Source: Weeksellaceae bacterium
GTDB taxonomy: Bacteria; Bacteroidota; Bacteroidia; Flavobacteriales; Weeksellaceae
Direction of reading: 5' to 3'
Length of the DNA stretch: 6,909 bases
Assembly: GCA_028694715.1 (NCBI GenBank)
Contig: JAQVKJ010000066.1
Span: 1 to 6,909, forward strand
A program made the translations under genes and the position numbers. Under the pieces are notes generated by a model, which saw only the letters and a list, made by a program, of their open reading frames with translations, had not been told where the DNA came from and made no database searches. This document shows, one piece after another, positions 1 to 6,879 of the stretch; position 1 is the first letter of the stretch; each line of letters opens with the position of its first letter.

Positions 1-1
1 G

Positions 2-1318
2 AGTGGAAAAACTGGTGAAGGAGTCGAAGAACTGCTCACCGAAATCATCCAAAGAATTCCACCGCCTTCGGGCAATCCCAAAGCACCCTTACAGGCGCTT
101 ATTTTTGATTCTGTTTATAATCCTTTTAGGGGCGTTGAGGCGTACTTTAAGGTAGTAAACGGAGAGATCCGCAAAGGACAGAAAGTACAGTTTATGGCCA
201 CCGGCAAGCGATATGATGCCGATGAAGTGGGTACACTCAAACTAAAGCATTTGGAAAAGCCTGTCATCAAAACCGGCGATGTGGGTTACATTGTTTCGGG
301 TATCAAAGAAGCGAGTGAAGTCAAGGTCGGTGATACCATTACTTCTGTTGATCATCCGGCAGAAGCTCCCATTGAAGGTTTTGAAGAGGTCAAACCAATG
401 GTTTTTGCGGGAATTTATCCGGTGGATACCGAAGATTATGAAGAACTGAGGTATTCGATTGAGAAACTCAGACTGAACGATGCTTCACTGACTTTTGAGC
501 CTGAATCATCTGCTGCATTGGGATTTGGGTTCAGATGTGGTTTTCTGGGAATGCTACACCTTGAAATTATTCAGGAGAGGCTCGACCGTGAATTCAATAT
601 GAATGTCATTACCACGGTTCCTAATGTTTCCTATAAAGCCTACACACAAAAACATCCTGACAAACCCATACTGGTCAACAATCCTTCTGAACTTCCCGAC
701 CCATCAGGCCTGGACAGAGTGGAGGAGCCATATATCCGTGCGTCTATCATCACAAAATCTGATTTTATTGGTCAGGTGATGACGCTTTGTATCGAAAAAC
801 GAGGCATTCTGATAAACCAACATTACCTGACACAACACAGGGCGGAACTGATTTTTGAACTGCCGTTGTCAGAAGTGGTTTTTGATTTTTATGACAGACT
901 GAAATCAATTTCAAAGGGATATGCTTCTTTTGATTACCAACCGTTGGACATGCGCCCGTCAAAACTTGTAAAGGTCGATATTCTCATCAACGCAGAACCA
1001 GTGGATGCACTTTCGGCTTTGATTCATGTGGACAATGCATACAACATCGGCAAAAAAATGTGTGAAAAGCTCAAGGAACTGATTCCAAGACAGCAGTTTG
1101 ACATTCCGATTCAGGCAGCCATTGGTGCAAAGATTATAGCCAGAGAAACCATCAAAGCACTTCGAAAAGATGTGACGGCAAAATGTTACGGAGGCGACAT
1201 TTCCAGAAAAAGAAAATTATTGGAAAAACAGAAAGCCGGTAAGAAAAAGATGCGTCAAATTGGTAAGGTGGAAGTGCCTCAGTCCGCATTCTTGGCAGTC
1301 TTGAAGTTGAATGATTGA
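2..1318 (+). CDS. lepA: Elongation factor 4 (LepA), 5'-truncated by the window edge
   Basis: LepA is a ribosome-bound translational GTPase of the cytoplasm, linked to back-translocation and to 30S assembly. The open frame runs in from the left edge and 438 codons are visible. The family is about 600 residues long, so roughly the first 160, most of the G domain, are missing. The ATG at 194 is internal. The frame opens with [12 protein letters not shown], the end of the GTPase domain with its G5 motif, then [20 protein letters not shown] entering domain [17 protein letters not shown] (about 524-568) and [10 protein letters not shown] follow, and then EEPYIRASI. The LepA-specific C-terminal domain carries [18 protein letters not shown] (about 1180-1233) and ends in [10 protein letters not shown], the usual family end. 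No frameshift is seen. The gene converges on thiL with 15 bases between stops. Identification is near certain; GTPase motifs G1 to G4 cannot be checked here. Confidence 0.97.
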   Translation, partial: SGKTGEGVEELLTEIIQRIPPPSGNPKAPLQALIFDSVYNPFRGVEAYFKVVNGEIRKGQKVQFMATGKRYDADEVGTLKLKHLEKPVIKTGDVGYIVSGIKEASEVKVGDTITSVDHPAEAPIEGFEEVKPMVFAGIYPVDTEDYEELRYSIEKLRLNDASLTFEPESSAALGFGFRCGFLGMLHLEIIQERLDREFNMNVITTVPNVSYKAYTQKHPDKPILVNNPSELPDPSGLDRVEEPYIRASIITKSDFIGQVMTLCIEKRGILINQHYLTQHRAELIFELPLSEVVFDFYDRLKSISKGYASFDYQPLDMRPSKLVKVDILINAEPVDALSALIHVDNAYNIGKKMCEKLKELIPRQQFDIPIQAAIGAKIIARETIKALRKDVTAKCYGGDISRKRKLLEKQKAGKKKMRQIGKVEVPQSAFLAVLKLND

Positions 1319-1322
1319 TTCT

Positions 1323-1348
1323 TCTTTTGTAGATTATTTTTCAAAAGA
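1323..1348. repeat. Inverted repeat at the lepA/thiL convergent junction
   Basis: TCTTTTG (1323-1329) and CAAAAGA (1342-1348) form a perfect 7-base inverted repeat around a 12-base loop. It spans the 15-base gap between the two convergent stop codons and runs into the last thiL codons. It could act as a weak bidirectional terminator. However, the stem is A/T-rich, and the right arm is thiL coding sequence (the codons for Ser-Phe-Glu near its end), so chance is a serious alternative. Confidence 0.25.
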
Positions 1349-2383
1349 GTCCCAGCCTTGGGCAGTTAGTTCAACGGCAGCATCACTGTCTTTCAATAGT
1401 AGATAGTTACCGTCTTGTTTTTCTGTGGCATGTCCGATTACTGTCAGATGCGGGTTTCCTTTGATTTTTTCAAAATCGGATTGTGCAATTGTAAACAACA
1501 ATTCATAATCTTCACCTCCGTTGAGCGCACAAGTCACAGGATTGATTCCGAACTCATCTGCCGTTCTGATGACCATGGGATCGAGCGGGATTTTTTCTTC
1601 ATAAATCCTGAATCCCATACCGCTGTGTTTGGAGAGATGAATCACTTCTGACGAAAGGCCGTCGGAAACATCAATCATTGAGGTGGGTTTTACCTGCAAT
1701 TTTTTTAGCAGTTCAAAAATGTCTTTTCTGGCTTCGGGTTTGAGTTGCCGACCGACTATGTAGTCATACGGCACAAGGTCGGGCTGCATATTAGGGTTCA
1801 CTTTAAAAACCTCGTTTTCTCTTTCCAAAACTTGTAGTCCCAAATAAGCACCTCCCAAATCTCCACTGACGACCAACAAATCCTTTTCGGCAGCACCGTT
1901 TCTGTAAACCAAATCGTCTTTCGAAGCCGTGCCGATGGCCGTTACACTGAGTGTCAGTCCGCTTGTGGAGGAAGTGGTATCGCCGCCCACCAAATCAACA
2001 TTGTATTTTTTGCAGGCGATTTTGATGCCTTCGTACAATTCTTCCAATGCTTCCACCGGGAAACGATTAGAAGCCGCTATTGAGACCAGCAGTTGCTCGG
2101 GACGGGCATTCATGGCGTATATATCGCTCAGGTTGATTATTACCGATTTGTATCCAAGATGTTTGAGCGGAGTATACGCCAGATTGAAGTGTATGCCTTC
2201 CACCATTAAATCAGTAGATACAAGAGTTTGCATGTCTTTGTAATTCAGAACTGCAGCATCATCACCGATTCCTTTTATAGTGGACTCGTTTTGTATTTCG
2301 AACGAATCGGTGAGGTGTTTGATGAGTTTGAATTCACCAAAATGTTCCAGCGGGGTTAGCGACTGTTCTTTGTCTTCCATCAT
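1334..2383 (-). CDS. thiL: Thiamine-monophosphate kinase (ThiL)
   Basis: ThiL phosphorylates thiamine monophosphate with ATP to give thiamine diphosphate, the last step of the biosynthetic route, in the cytoplasm. The 349-residue product shows the family motifs in order: GIGDDAAVL (38-46), STDLMVEGIHF (56-66), NLSDIYAMNA (84-93), VGGDTT (132-137), IDVSDGLSSE (237-246) and NGGEDYELLFT (288-298). The acidic residues of these motifs bind the magnesium ions and phosphates in the PurM/ThiL fold. Length is close to the usual 320-350. The first of two adjacent ATG codons (2383-2381) forms an ATGA overlap with the stop of the thioesterase gene, which suggests translational coupling; the second ATG (2380) would shorten the protein by one residue. 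No promoter is apparent, so expression probably depends on the upstream gene's promoter. Confidence 0.96.
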   Translation of the reverse strand: MMEDKEQSLTPLEHFGEFKLIKHLTDSFEIQNESTIKGIGDDAAVLNYKDMQTLVSTDLMVEGIHFNLAYTPLKHLGYKSVIINLSDIYAMNARPEQLLVSIAASNRFPVEALEELYEGIKIACKKYNVDLVGGDTTSSTSGLTLSVTAIGTASKDDLVYRNGAAEKDLLVVSGDLGGAYLGLQVLERENEVFKVNPNMQPDLVPYDYIVGRQLKPEARKDIFELLKKLQVKPTSMIDVSDGLSSEVIHLSKHSGMGFRIYEEKIPLDPMVIRTADEFGINPVTCALNGGEDYELLFTIAQSDFEKIKGNPHLTVIGHATEKQDGNYLLLKDSDAAVELTAQGWDSFEK

Positions 2384-2883
2384 TTCTCAAATATTTTTGG
2401 GTCAATATTTTTTGGGTGTATGGGGAGTTCTTTCAAGTCTTTGAACGAGAGCAACCTCAATTTCTTCGGATTTATGTTGTTCATCAATTTGTTCTGAATT
2501 TCTTCCGGTGGAATCATTCTTTTTCGGTCGGTTGTTGAAAACCACAATCCAAAAACCCTTGAATACGCCAAATGGGTTCCGGTATTTTTGTCGTACAAAT
2601 CATGTTCGAATTCAAAAATCTCCCCATTGGATGAATTTCCGCTGAGTACAACCGAAATCATTACTTGTTGCCCTTCGTGTACTTCTCTAAAAAACGAAAT
2701 TTCTTCTCTTAACACGGCCGGGCCCATTTTGAAATGTGCAAAATCCTTGAGTGTAATGCCGCAATTTCTCAGAAATTCAATCCTGGCAAAACTGGTGAAA
2801 TTCATATAAGAAGCGTTGGCCATATGCATATTGGCGTCCAAATCAGACCAACGGACGGTGGTTTCTGCGAAATAGGCTTTCAT
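2380..2883 (-). CDS. Acyl-CoA thioesterase, hotdog fold (4HBT/FatB-like)
   Basis: Predicted cytoplasmic enzyme that hydrolyses an acyl-thioester, probably an acyl-CoA. The 167-residue length fits a single hotdog domain. The N-terminus VRWSDLDANMHMANASYM (10-27) matches the 4-hydroxybenzoyl-CoA thioesterase signature. By alignment with that family, Asp16 takes the place of the catalytic aspartate, and Asn18 and His20 resemble the N-x-H pattern of plant FatB-type enzymes. A following segment, GPAVLREEISFFREV (54-68), fits the central helix exit and first long strand of the fold. The C-terminal 40 or so residues are basic and less typical. The substrate cannot be inferred. The ATG at 2883 follows a -7 promoter element by only 14 bases, leaving a very short leader without a Shine-Dalgarno sequence. 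The stop overlaps the thiL start by 4 bases. Confidence 0.85.
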   Translation of the reverse strand: MKAYFAETTVRWSDLDANMHMANASYMNFTSFARIEFLRNCGITLKDFAHFKMGPAVLREEISFFREVHEGQQVMISVVLSGNSSNGEIFEFEHDLYDKNTGTHLAYSRVFGLWFSTTDRKRMIPPEEIQNKLMNNINPKKLRLLSFKDLKELPIHPKNIDPKIFEK

Positions 2884-2897
2884 TCAGAAAATTTTCA

Positions 2898-2928
2898 CAA
2901 AGATACGAATGAATCGTTCTAAAATAAA
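2898..2928 (-). promoter_or_regulatory. Bacteroidota-type promoter for the thioesterase-thiL operon
   Basis: On the minus strand TATCTTTG (2905-2898) matches the Bacteroidota -7 consensus TAnnTTTG exactly. TTTA (2928-2925), 19 bases upstream, matches the -33 element TTTG in 3 of 4 positions at the standard spacing. Transcription would start near 2893, giving a leader of about 10 nucleotides before the ATG. The -33 element lies in the T-tract of the preceding terminator. Confidence 0.7.
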
Positions 2929-2966
2929 AAGGATGCCCCAGAGCATACCCTCTGGGATTCTTTATT
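2921..2966 (-). terminator. Rho-independent terminator after the lipoprotein gene
   Basis: Read on the minus strand, CCCAGAG (2956-2950), a 6-base loop and CTCTGGG (2943-2937) form a perfect 7-bp stem. Lower pairing can continue between AAAGAAT (2963-2957) and ATCCTTT (2934-2928), with one A/C mismatch and a 2-base GC bulge. TTTTTATTTT (2930-2921) follows. The position, 20 bases after the lipoprotein stop codon, fits termination of that gene. The plus-strand T-run is weaker, and no plus-strand gene leads into it. Confidence 0.8.
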
Positions 2967-2975
2967 TATAGTTAA

Positions 2976-3758
2976 TTATTGATAAACAAAACTTTCAGTA
3001 TAATCATCTTCTCCACTTTCGGGGCTGAACACATGGCTTGCCGAAATCGGATAACCGTTTTCATTGTATTGGTAGGTAATGGTTTCAACTTCATTACCGG
3101 GTGCTTCGATTTTGATAGGATTTCTCTCAATCACCCCCATTGCTTTTTTTAATGGGTCGGCTTTGGGAGAAAATTTATCGTCGTTGAAGACAGTCTCGTC
3201 CCAGTCTCCGTCCAGATATTCCATTGAGCTACATTGCTGATCGAAATACTCAAAGGTCTGGGTGGTGGTGACAGGCTCTCCTTCAACCATTATCGTATTG
3301 ACTATTTTACTTATTCCGCAGGGTGTTGAGTAGGTAATGTCGGAAATCATTTCGCCAATAAAGTCATTCTGAATAACAGCATGAATGGATGTCGAGTTCA
3401 ATATTTCAAATTCAGCTGTGGTCGTATAAACCAAATCGCCTCCCTCATATGCCTTTTCAGATAAATTTATTTTTCCTTCCCCCGGGTATTGATAAGAGGT
3501 TTCAATATAAGTCGTCTGGTCTGCAATGTCGTCGTATTCAACCACTTTTGTTAATCTTTGCTGCCCATCAAAAGTATATGTTGCTTTGCCCTCCACGGTT
3601 CCGGTCATCTTATTGATTTCCTTCAGCAGCATGGATACTTCAGGTTCTTCGGGTGTATTGCCGCCGTCTCCGCCGAATTCATCTTCCCAAGGATCACAAG
3701 AATTCAGTGACAGACATGAAAAAATGACTGTCAGTATCCAAACAAAATTCTTTTTCAT
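2976..3758 (-). CDS. Predicted lipoprotein of unknown function with YD-repeat-like segments
   Basis: No function is recognised. The 260-residue product starts with MKKN, then a hydrophobic stretch (5-18) and LNSC (18-21), a lipobox with Asn at -2. Cys21 would be acylated after signal peptidase II cleavage. The residues just after it (DPWEDE) are acidic, which resembles the surface-export signal of Bacteroidota lipoproteins; surface location is therefore inferred. The mature part is rich in Asp, Glu, Thr and Tyr. Two stretches, YTFDGQQRLTKVVEYD (61-76) and YQYNENGYPISASHVF (229-244), have the Tyr-x-Tyr/Phe-Asp/Asn-x-x-Gly/Gln pattern of YD/RHS-like beta-repeats, which suggests an all-beta fold. 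No enzyme motif is visible. Its own candidate promoter lies upstream and a strong terminator downstream, so it is probably monocistronic. The ATG at 3758 is chosen because the signal peptide starts there. Confidence 0.75.
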   Translation of the reverse strand: MKKNFVWILTVIFSCLSLNSCDPWEDEFGGDGGNTPEEPEVSMLLKEINKMTGTVEGKATYTFDGQQRLTKVVEYDDIADQTTYIETSYQYPGEGKINLSEKAYEGGDLVYTTTAEFEILNSTSIHAVIQNDFIGEMISDITYSTPCGISKIVNTIMVEGEPVTTTQTFEYFDQQCSSMEYLDGDWDETVFNDDKFSPKADPLKKAMGVIERNPIKIEAPGNEVETITYQYNENGYPISASHVFSPESGEDDYTESFVYQ

Positions 3759-3775
3759 CTGTGTTTAATTTGGGT

Positions 3776-3805
3776 TAAAATTAAGGTTTTTTGACAGATA
3801 TCAAA
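3776..3805 (-). promoter_or_regulatory. Candidate promoter for the lipoprotein gene
   Basis: On the minus strand TAATTTTA (3783-3776) matches the -7 consensus TAnnTTTG at all but the last position. A perfect TTTG (3805-3802) lies 18 bases upstream, one short of the usual 19. The start would be near 3771, about 12 bases before the ATG. The region is A/T-rich, so this is weaker than the other two promoters. Confidence 0.4.
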
Positions 3806-3820
3806 ACAATACGCAAGTTT

Positions 3821-4288
3821 TTAATCAAAGCGAAGCAATTCATAAATCAGTTCGCTTTCGTAACCTTTCTGCAGCAGGTATCTTCTGATTTTACCTTTTT
3901 TTTTCAAACTGTCTCTTTCGTGTTTGAGCGAATATTTCTTGGTGTTATACAATTGATTGAGCGTGCTCATATAGCTTTCCTTGTCGATTTCCTCCATTGC
4001 AATTCTGATGAGGTTGACCGGTATTTTTCTCTTTTTCAGTTCCATACTGATTTTGTTGACACCCCATTTTTTTTGGTTGAATTTGCTGCGTACAAAATTT
4101 TTTGCAAACCGTTCTTCGTTCACAAAATCATTTTGAATCAGGTAAATCATGATCTGGTCTTTGGCTTCGGGAATGAGATTGAATTCATTGAATTTCTGTT
4201 CCACTTCCCACTGGCATCGGTCCTGATAAACACAATATTTAGCAAGCTTTTCCCTGATTTCGTCCACTGTTAAAACTTCTTTTAGCAT
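3821..4288 (-). CDS. recX: RecX family regulator of RecA
   Basis: RecX binds RecA filaments and usually limits their extension and recombinase activity. The 155-residue product has the family's conserved blocks: YCVYQDRCQWEVEQKF (18-33), then IYLIQNDFVNEERFA (48-62) followed by RSKF and KKWG up to residue 76, and then ISMELKKRKI. The C-terminal RRYLLQKGYESELI closes the third repeat. The protein is strongly helical and basic, as expected for tandem three-helix repeats, and of normal length. The ATG at 4288 places the first block near the usual position. recA is not in the window and recX is not next to it here. It appears to have its own promoter in the 143-base gap after murF-alr. No SOS box was recognised, and LexA sites vary too much between phyla to exclude one. 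Confidence 0.92.
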   Translation of the reverse strand: MLKEVLTVDEIREKLAKYCVYQDRCQWEVEQKFNEFNLIPEAKDQIMIYLIQNDFVNEERFAKNFVRSKFNQKKWGVNKISMELKKRKIPVNLIRIAMEEIDKESYMSTLNQLYNTKKYSLKHERDSLKKKGKIRRYLLQKGYESELIYELLRFD

Positions 4289-4324
4289 TGATAAAATAGA
4301 TTAAAAATAATTTTGATTATTTGA

Positions 4325-4340
4325 GCTTACCGCATTAAGC
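4325..4340 (-). other. Small hairpin in the predicted recX leader
   Basis: GCTTA and TAAGC flank a 6-base loop. An overlapping alternative pairs ACCG with CGGT (4344-4341 and 4332-4329), so the two stems exclude each other. An all-A/T hairpin (AAATAAT, loop CAAA, ATTATTT) follows nearer the start codon. All lie in the predicted leader of about 60 nucleotides. The stems are short and may be chance; no known riboswitch was recognised. Confidence 0.25.
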
Positions 4341-4354
4341 CGGTGCGAATTTCA

Positions 4355-4386
4355 CAAATATACAAAACCTTTTGATGATTTGCATA
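4355..4386 (-). promoter_or_regulatory. Bacteroidota-type promoter for recX
   Basis: On the minus strand TATATTTG (4362-4355) is an exact TAnnTTTG match. TATG (4386-4383), 20 bases upstream, matches TTTG in 3 of 4 positions. Transcription would begin near 4350, giving a leader of about 60 nucleotides. The surrounding GTATATTTGTGAAA closely matches the core of the thioesterase promoter. Confidence 0.6.
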
Positions 4387-4431
4387 CTTGCTGGGCTCAA
4401 GTCGTTGTTTATCAGTTTGGAAGGTGGTATT

Positions 4432-6879
4432 TTATTCTTTGTAGTAAATTCTTTTGACTCTTTGTGAGATCGATGTAAGTACTTCATACGAAATGGTATC
4501 CATGGCTTTCGCCATATCGGCGGCCGATGGATTATCGCCGAAGATGATGACCTGGTCACCTTCTTCACAATCAACGCCGCTGATGTCCACCATCAGCATG
4601 TCCATGCAAACCGAACCAACGACAGGAACGAGTTTTCCATGGATGTTGACTTTCCATTTTCCGTTGCCAAGTGCTCGTCTAATACCGTCGGCATAACCAA
4701 CGGGCAGTGTGGCGATTTTGGTTTTTCTGTTTGCTTTGAATCGTCTTCCGTAACTGACGGTTTCGCCCACATCGATTTCGCTGATTCTTGAAATCACAGT
4801 TTTGAATGTCAGTACTGTTTTGAGTTGTTTTTGTACCTGTGGCTCATCAATGAATCCGTACAACCCGATTCCAAGCCTGACCATGTCATATTGCCGCTCA
4901 GAGAAGTGAATCAGTCCGGGTGTGTTCAGTGCGTGTTTGATGGGTTGAATGTTTAATTCGTTTGAAATCAATGAATAATCACTATCGAATTGATTGAGTT
5001 GCTGCAGAGCAAACTCCCTTTCAGCAGGCATGTCGGCAGTGGCGAGGTGTGTGAAAACAGAACGGATGGTGACCGATTTTTCGTTTTTGAGAAAATCTAT
5101 GAGTTCCTTGAGTTGGTCTGATTTAAATCCAAGTCGGTTCATACCCGTATCTATTTTGAGATGAATAGGATAAGGTTCAGAAATCGATTTTTCTTTCAGG
5201 ATTTTCACAAAAAGCTTCAGCACTCTGATGCTGTACATTTCGGGTTCGAGTTTGAAATCGATGATGGGTGAGTAACTGCTTTGTTCGGGGTTCATGACCA
5301 TGATTGGGGTGCTGATTCCTCGTTTTCTCAATTCCACACCTTCGTCCACATAAGCGACTCCCAAATAATTGATTTGTTGGTGTTCCAATGTGTGTGCGAT
5401 TTCGAAACTTCCCGCTCCGTATGCATTCGCTTTGATCATCGCCATGATTTTGACAGATGGTTTCAGCAAATTTTTGAAGTGATTCAGGTTGTCGGTGAGG
5501 GCCTGAAGATTGACTTCCAAAACTGTGTCGTGGGATTGTTTTTCGAGAAGTGCTGAAACTTTTTCGAGTTCAAAGTGTCTCGCTCCCTTGATTAGAATAG
5601 CCTCATTGTGGATATTCAGTAGGTTGAGTGATTTTATGAATTCCTCAGTATCAGGAAAAATCCTTGGTTTGGCATCAAAGAGATGTTTGTATTTCGTAAT
5701 GTGTTTTCCAATCAGAATCAATTCATCAATCGAATAGGAATTGACGAGTTCTGCTACTTCTTTGTATAGCAAATCCTTGTTGAGGCTGCTTTGCAGTACA
5801 TCGGTCATGACAAGGCTTTTTTTGGGGAAGCTTTGTTGAGCGAGCACATCAAGTGCTACTTTCACCGAATGCAAATCCGAATTAAAGCTGTCATTAATAA
5901 TCAGACTGTTACGGATACCTTCTTTGATTTCGAGACGCATTTCTATGGGGAGCAAACTCTTGCAGTCGTTCAGATAATTTTCAAAACCGATGTTGAGTAC
6001 ACTGAGAAAAGTCAGCACACAAAGCATGTTTTCTGCTGAACCTTTGTCCGGGAAGGGGATTTCTATTTGATAATTTTTTTCTTTAAAAAGGAATGAAATT
6101 TTTTGACAATTGTCCTGTTTTTGTACCTGAATCAGTTGTAAATGGTTGTTGCTTCCTGTGCCGAAAGTGATGAGTTGTTTGTCGGGATAAGTAGTTCTGA
6201 CCAAATGTGAAGCAGGCTCATCGTCTGCATTGAAAATAATTTTTTCAGTATTCTTGAATAGTTTTAGTTTTTCGAGAATCAGCTCTTCTCTGGATGAGAA
6301 ATTCTCGAGGTGTGCGCTTCCGGTATGTGTGAGTAGTCCGATCTGTGGGCGGATGATTTTTTCTAATACTTCCATTTCTCCGGGTTTAGAAATTCCGGCT
6401 TCAAAAATTCCAAGCTCATTTTTTTGGTTAATCTTTAAAATTGACAGGGGTACCCCGATTTGTGAATTGTAGCTTTTAGGACTTCTGACGATTGAAAAAT
6501 CTTTCCATAGCAATTGATTCAACCATTCTTTTACAATTGTTTTACCGTTGCTTCCTGTGATGGCCAAGGTTTGTATGTCAAATAGATTTCTGTGGTATTC
6601 TGCCCATTGCTGAAGTGCTTTCAGTGGAGAGTCCACTTTCAGATAAACAGCGTCTTGCTGAATATCGCCGATTTTTGAAAGCACAAATACCCGGATTCCT
6701 TTTTGGTAGGCGTCGTTTACATAGGTTTGGTCGTTGTTTGAAAATGAGAAAAAAACCGCCTTCCCCGGACTGAATATCGTTCTCGAATCAAAATATATTT
6801 CATTCACCGAAGCTTCTGGGTTTCCAGTGATTTCGGCATGAATGATTTCTGCCAGTAATTTGATTTTATAATCGATCAA
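4432..6879 (-). CDS. Bifunctional MurF-type ligase / alanine racemase fusion
   Basis: A fused cytoplasmic protein of 815 residues for peptidoglycan precursors. The N-terminal half (about 1-445) is a MurF-type ligase, the family that adds D-Ala-D-Ala to the UDP-MurNAc-tripeptide using ATP. It has SFDSR-like YFDSRT (29-34), P-loop TGSNGKT (108-114), SYNSQIGVPLS (136-146), GSAH (187-190) and NDSFNSDLHS (329-338). The C-terminal half (about 451-815) is a PLP-dependent alanine racemase. Lys483 in KANAYG would bind PLP and Tyr710 in VSYG would be the second catalytic base. KIDTGMNRLGF (575-585), MVRLGIGLYG (666-675), GYADG (728-732), GSVCMD (755-760) and Tyr798 are also present. The start is TTG (6879-6877), because an in-frame TGA lies four codons upstream and no ATG fits the conserved N-terminus. 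The racemase half looks intact. Whether the MurF half is active is unclear, because its adenine-side motif departs from DDxYNANPxS. Confidence 0.93.
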   Translation of the reverse strand: MIDYKIKLLAEIIHAEITGNPEASVNEIYFDSRTIFSPGKAVFFSFSNNDQTYVNDAYQKGIRVFVLSKIGDIQQDAVYLKVDSPLKALQQWAEYHRNLFDIQTLAITGSNGKTIVKEWLNQLLWKDFSIVRSPKSYNSQIGVPLSILKINQKNELGIFEAGISKPGEMEVLEKIIRPQIGLLTHTGSAHLENFSSREELILEKLKLFKNTEKIIFNADDEPASHLVRTTYPDKQLITFGTGSNNHLQLIQVQKQDNCQKISFLFKEKNYQIEIPFPDKGSAENMLCVLTFLSVLNIGFENYLNDCKSLLPIEMRLEIKEGIRNSLIINDSFNSDLHSVKVALDVLAQQSFPKKSLVMTDVLQSSLNKDLLYKEVAELVNSYSIDELILIGKHITKYKHLFDAKPRIFPDTEEFIKSLNLLNIHNEAILIKGARHFELEKVSALLEKQSHDTVLEVNLQALTDNLNHFKNLLKPSVKIMAMIKANAYGAGSFEIAHTLEHQQINYLGVAYVDEGVELRKRGISTPIMVMNPEQSSYSPIIDFKLEPEMYSIRVLKLFVKILKEKSISEPYPIHLKIDTGMNRLGFKSDQLKELIDFLKNEKSVTIRSVFTHLATADMPAEREFALQQLNQFDSDYSLISNELNIQPIKHALNTPGLIHFSERQYDMVRLGIGLYGFIDEPQVQKQLKTVLTFKTVISRISEIDVGETVSYGRRFKANRKTKIATLPVGYADGIRRALGNGKWKVNIHGKLVPVVGSVCMDMLMVDISGVDCEEGDQVIIFGDNPSAADMAKAMDTISYEVLTSISQRVKRIYYKE

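Noticed and set aside
765..962. Minus-strand open frame inside lepA, and similar short frames opposite thiL, the lipoprotein gene and murF-alr
   Set aside because: Each lies opposite strongly conserved coding sequence and has no motif, so all are shadows.
194..1318. ATG at 194 as the true lepA start
   Set aside because: The frame is open to the left edge, and the upstream codons encode conserved LepA residues (G5 motif and entry to domain II), so the ATG is internal.
3791..4273. A 160-codon plus-strand open frame opposite recX
   Set aside because: It is almost wholly antisense to a clear recX gene. Its Phe-rich content follows from reading the Lys-rich recX codons backwards, and it shows no family motif.
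4386..4402. ACTTG/CAAGT hairpin after murF-alr as a terminator
   Set aside because: The stem is only 5 bp with a 7-base loop and no T-run follows. It also overlaps the proposed -33 element of recX.
4335..4574. A 79-codon minus-strand open frame across the end of murF-alr
   Set aside because: It reads the conserved racemase C-terminus in another frame, has low-complexity basic content, and has no recognisable domain or promoter.
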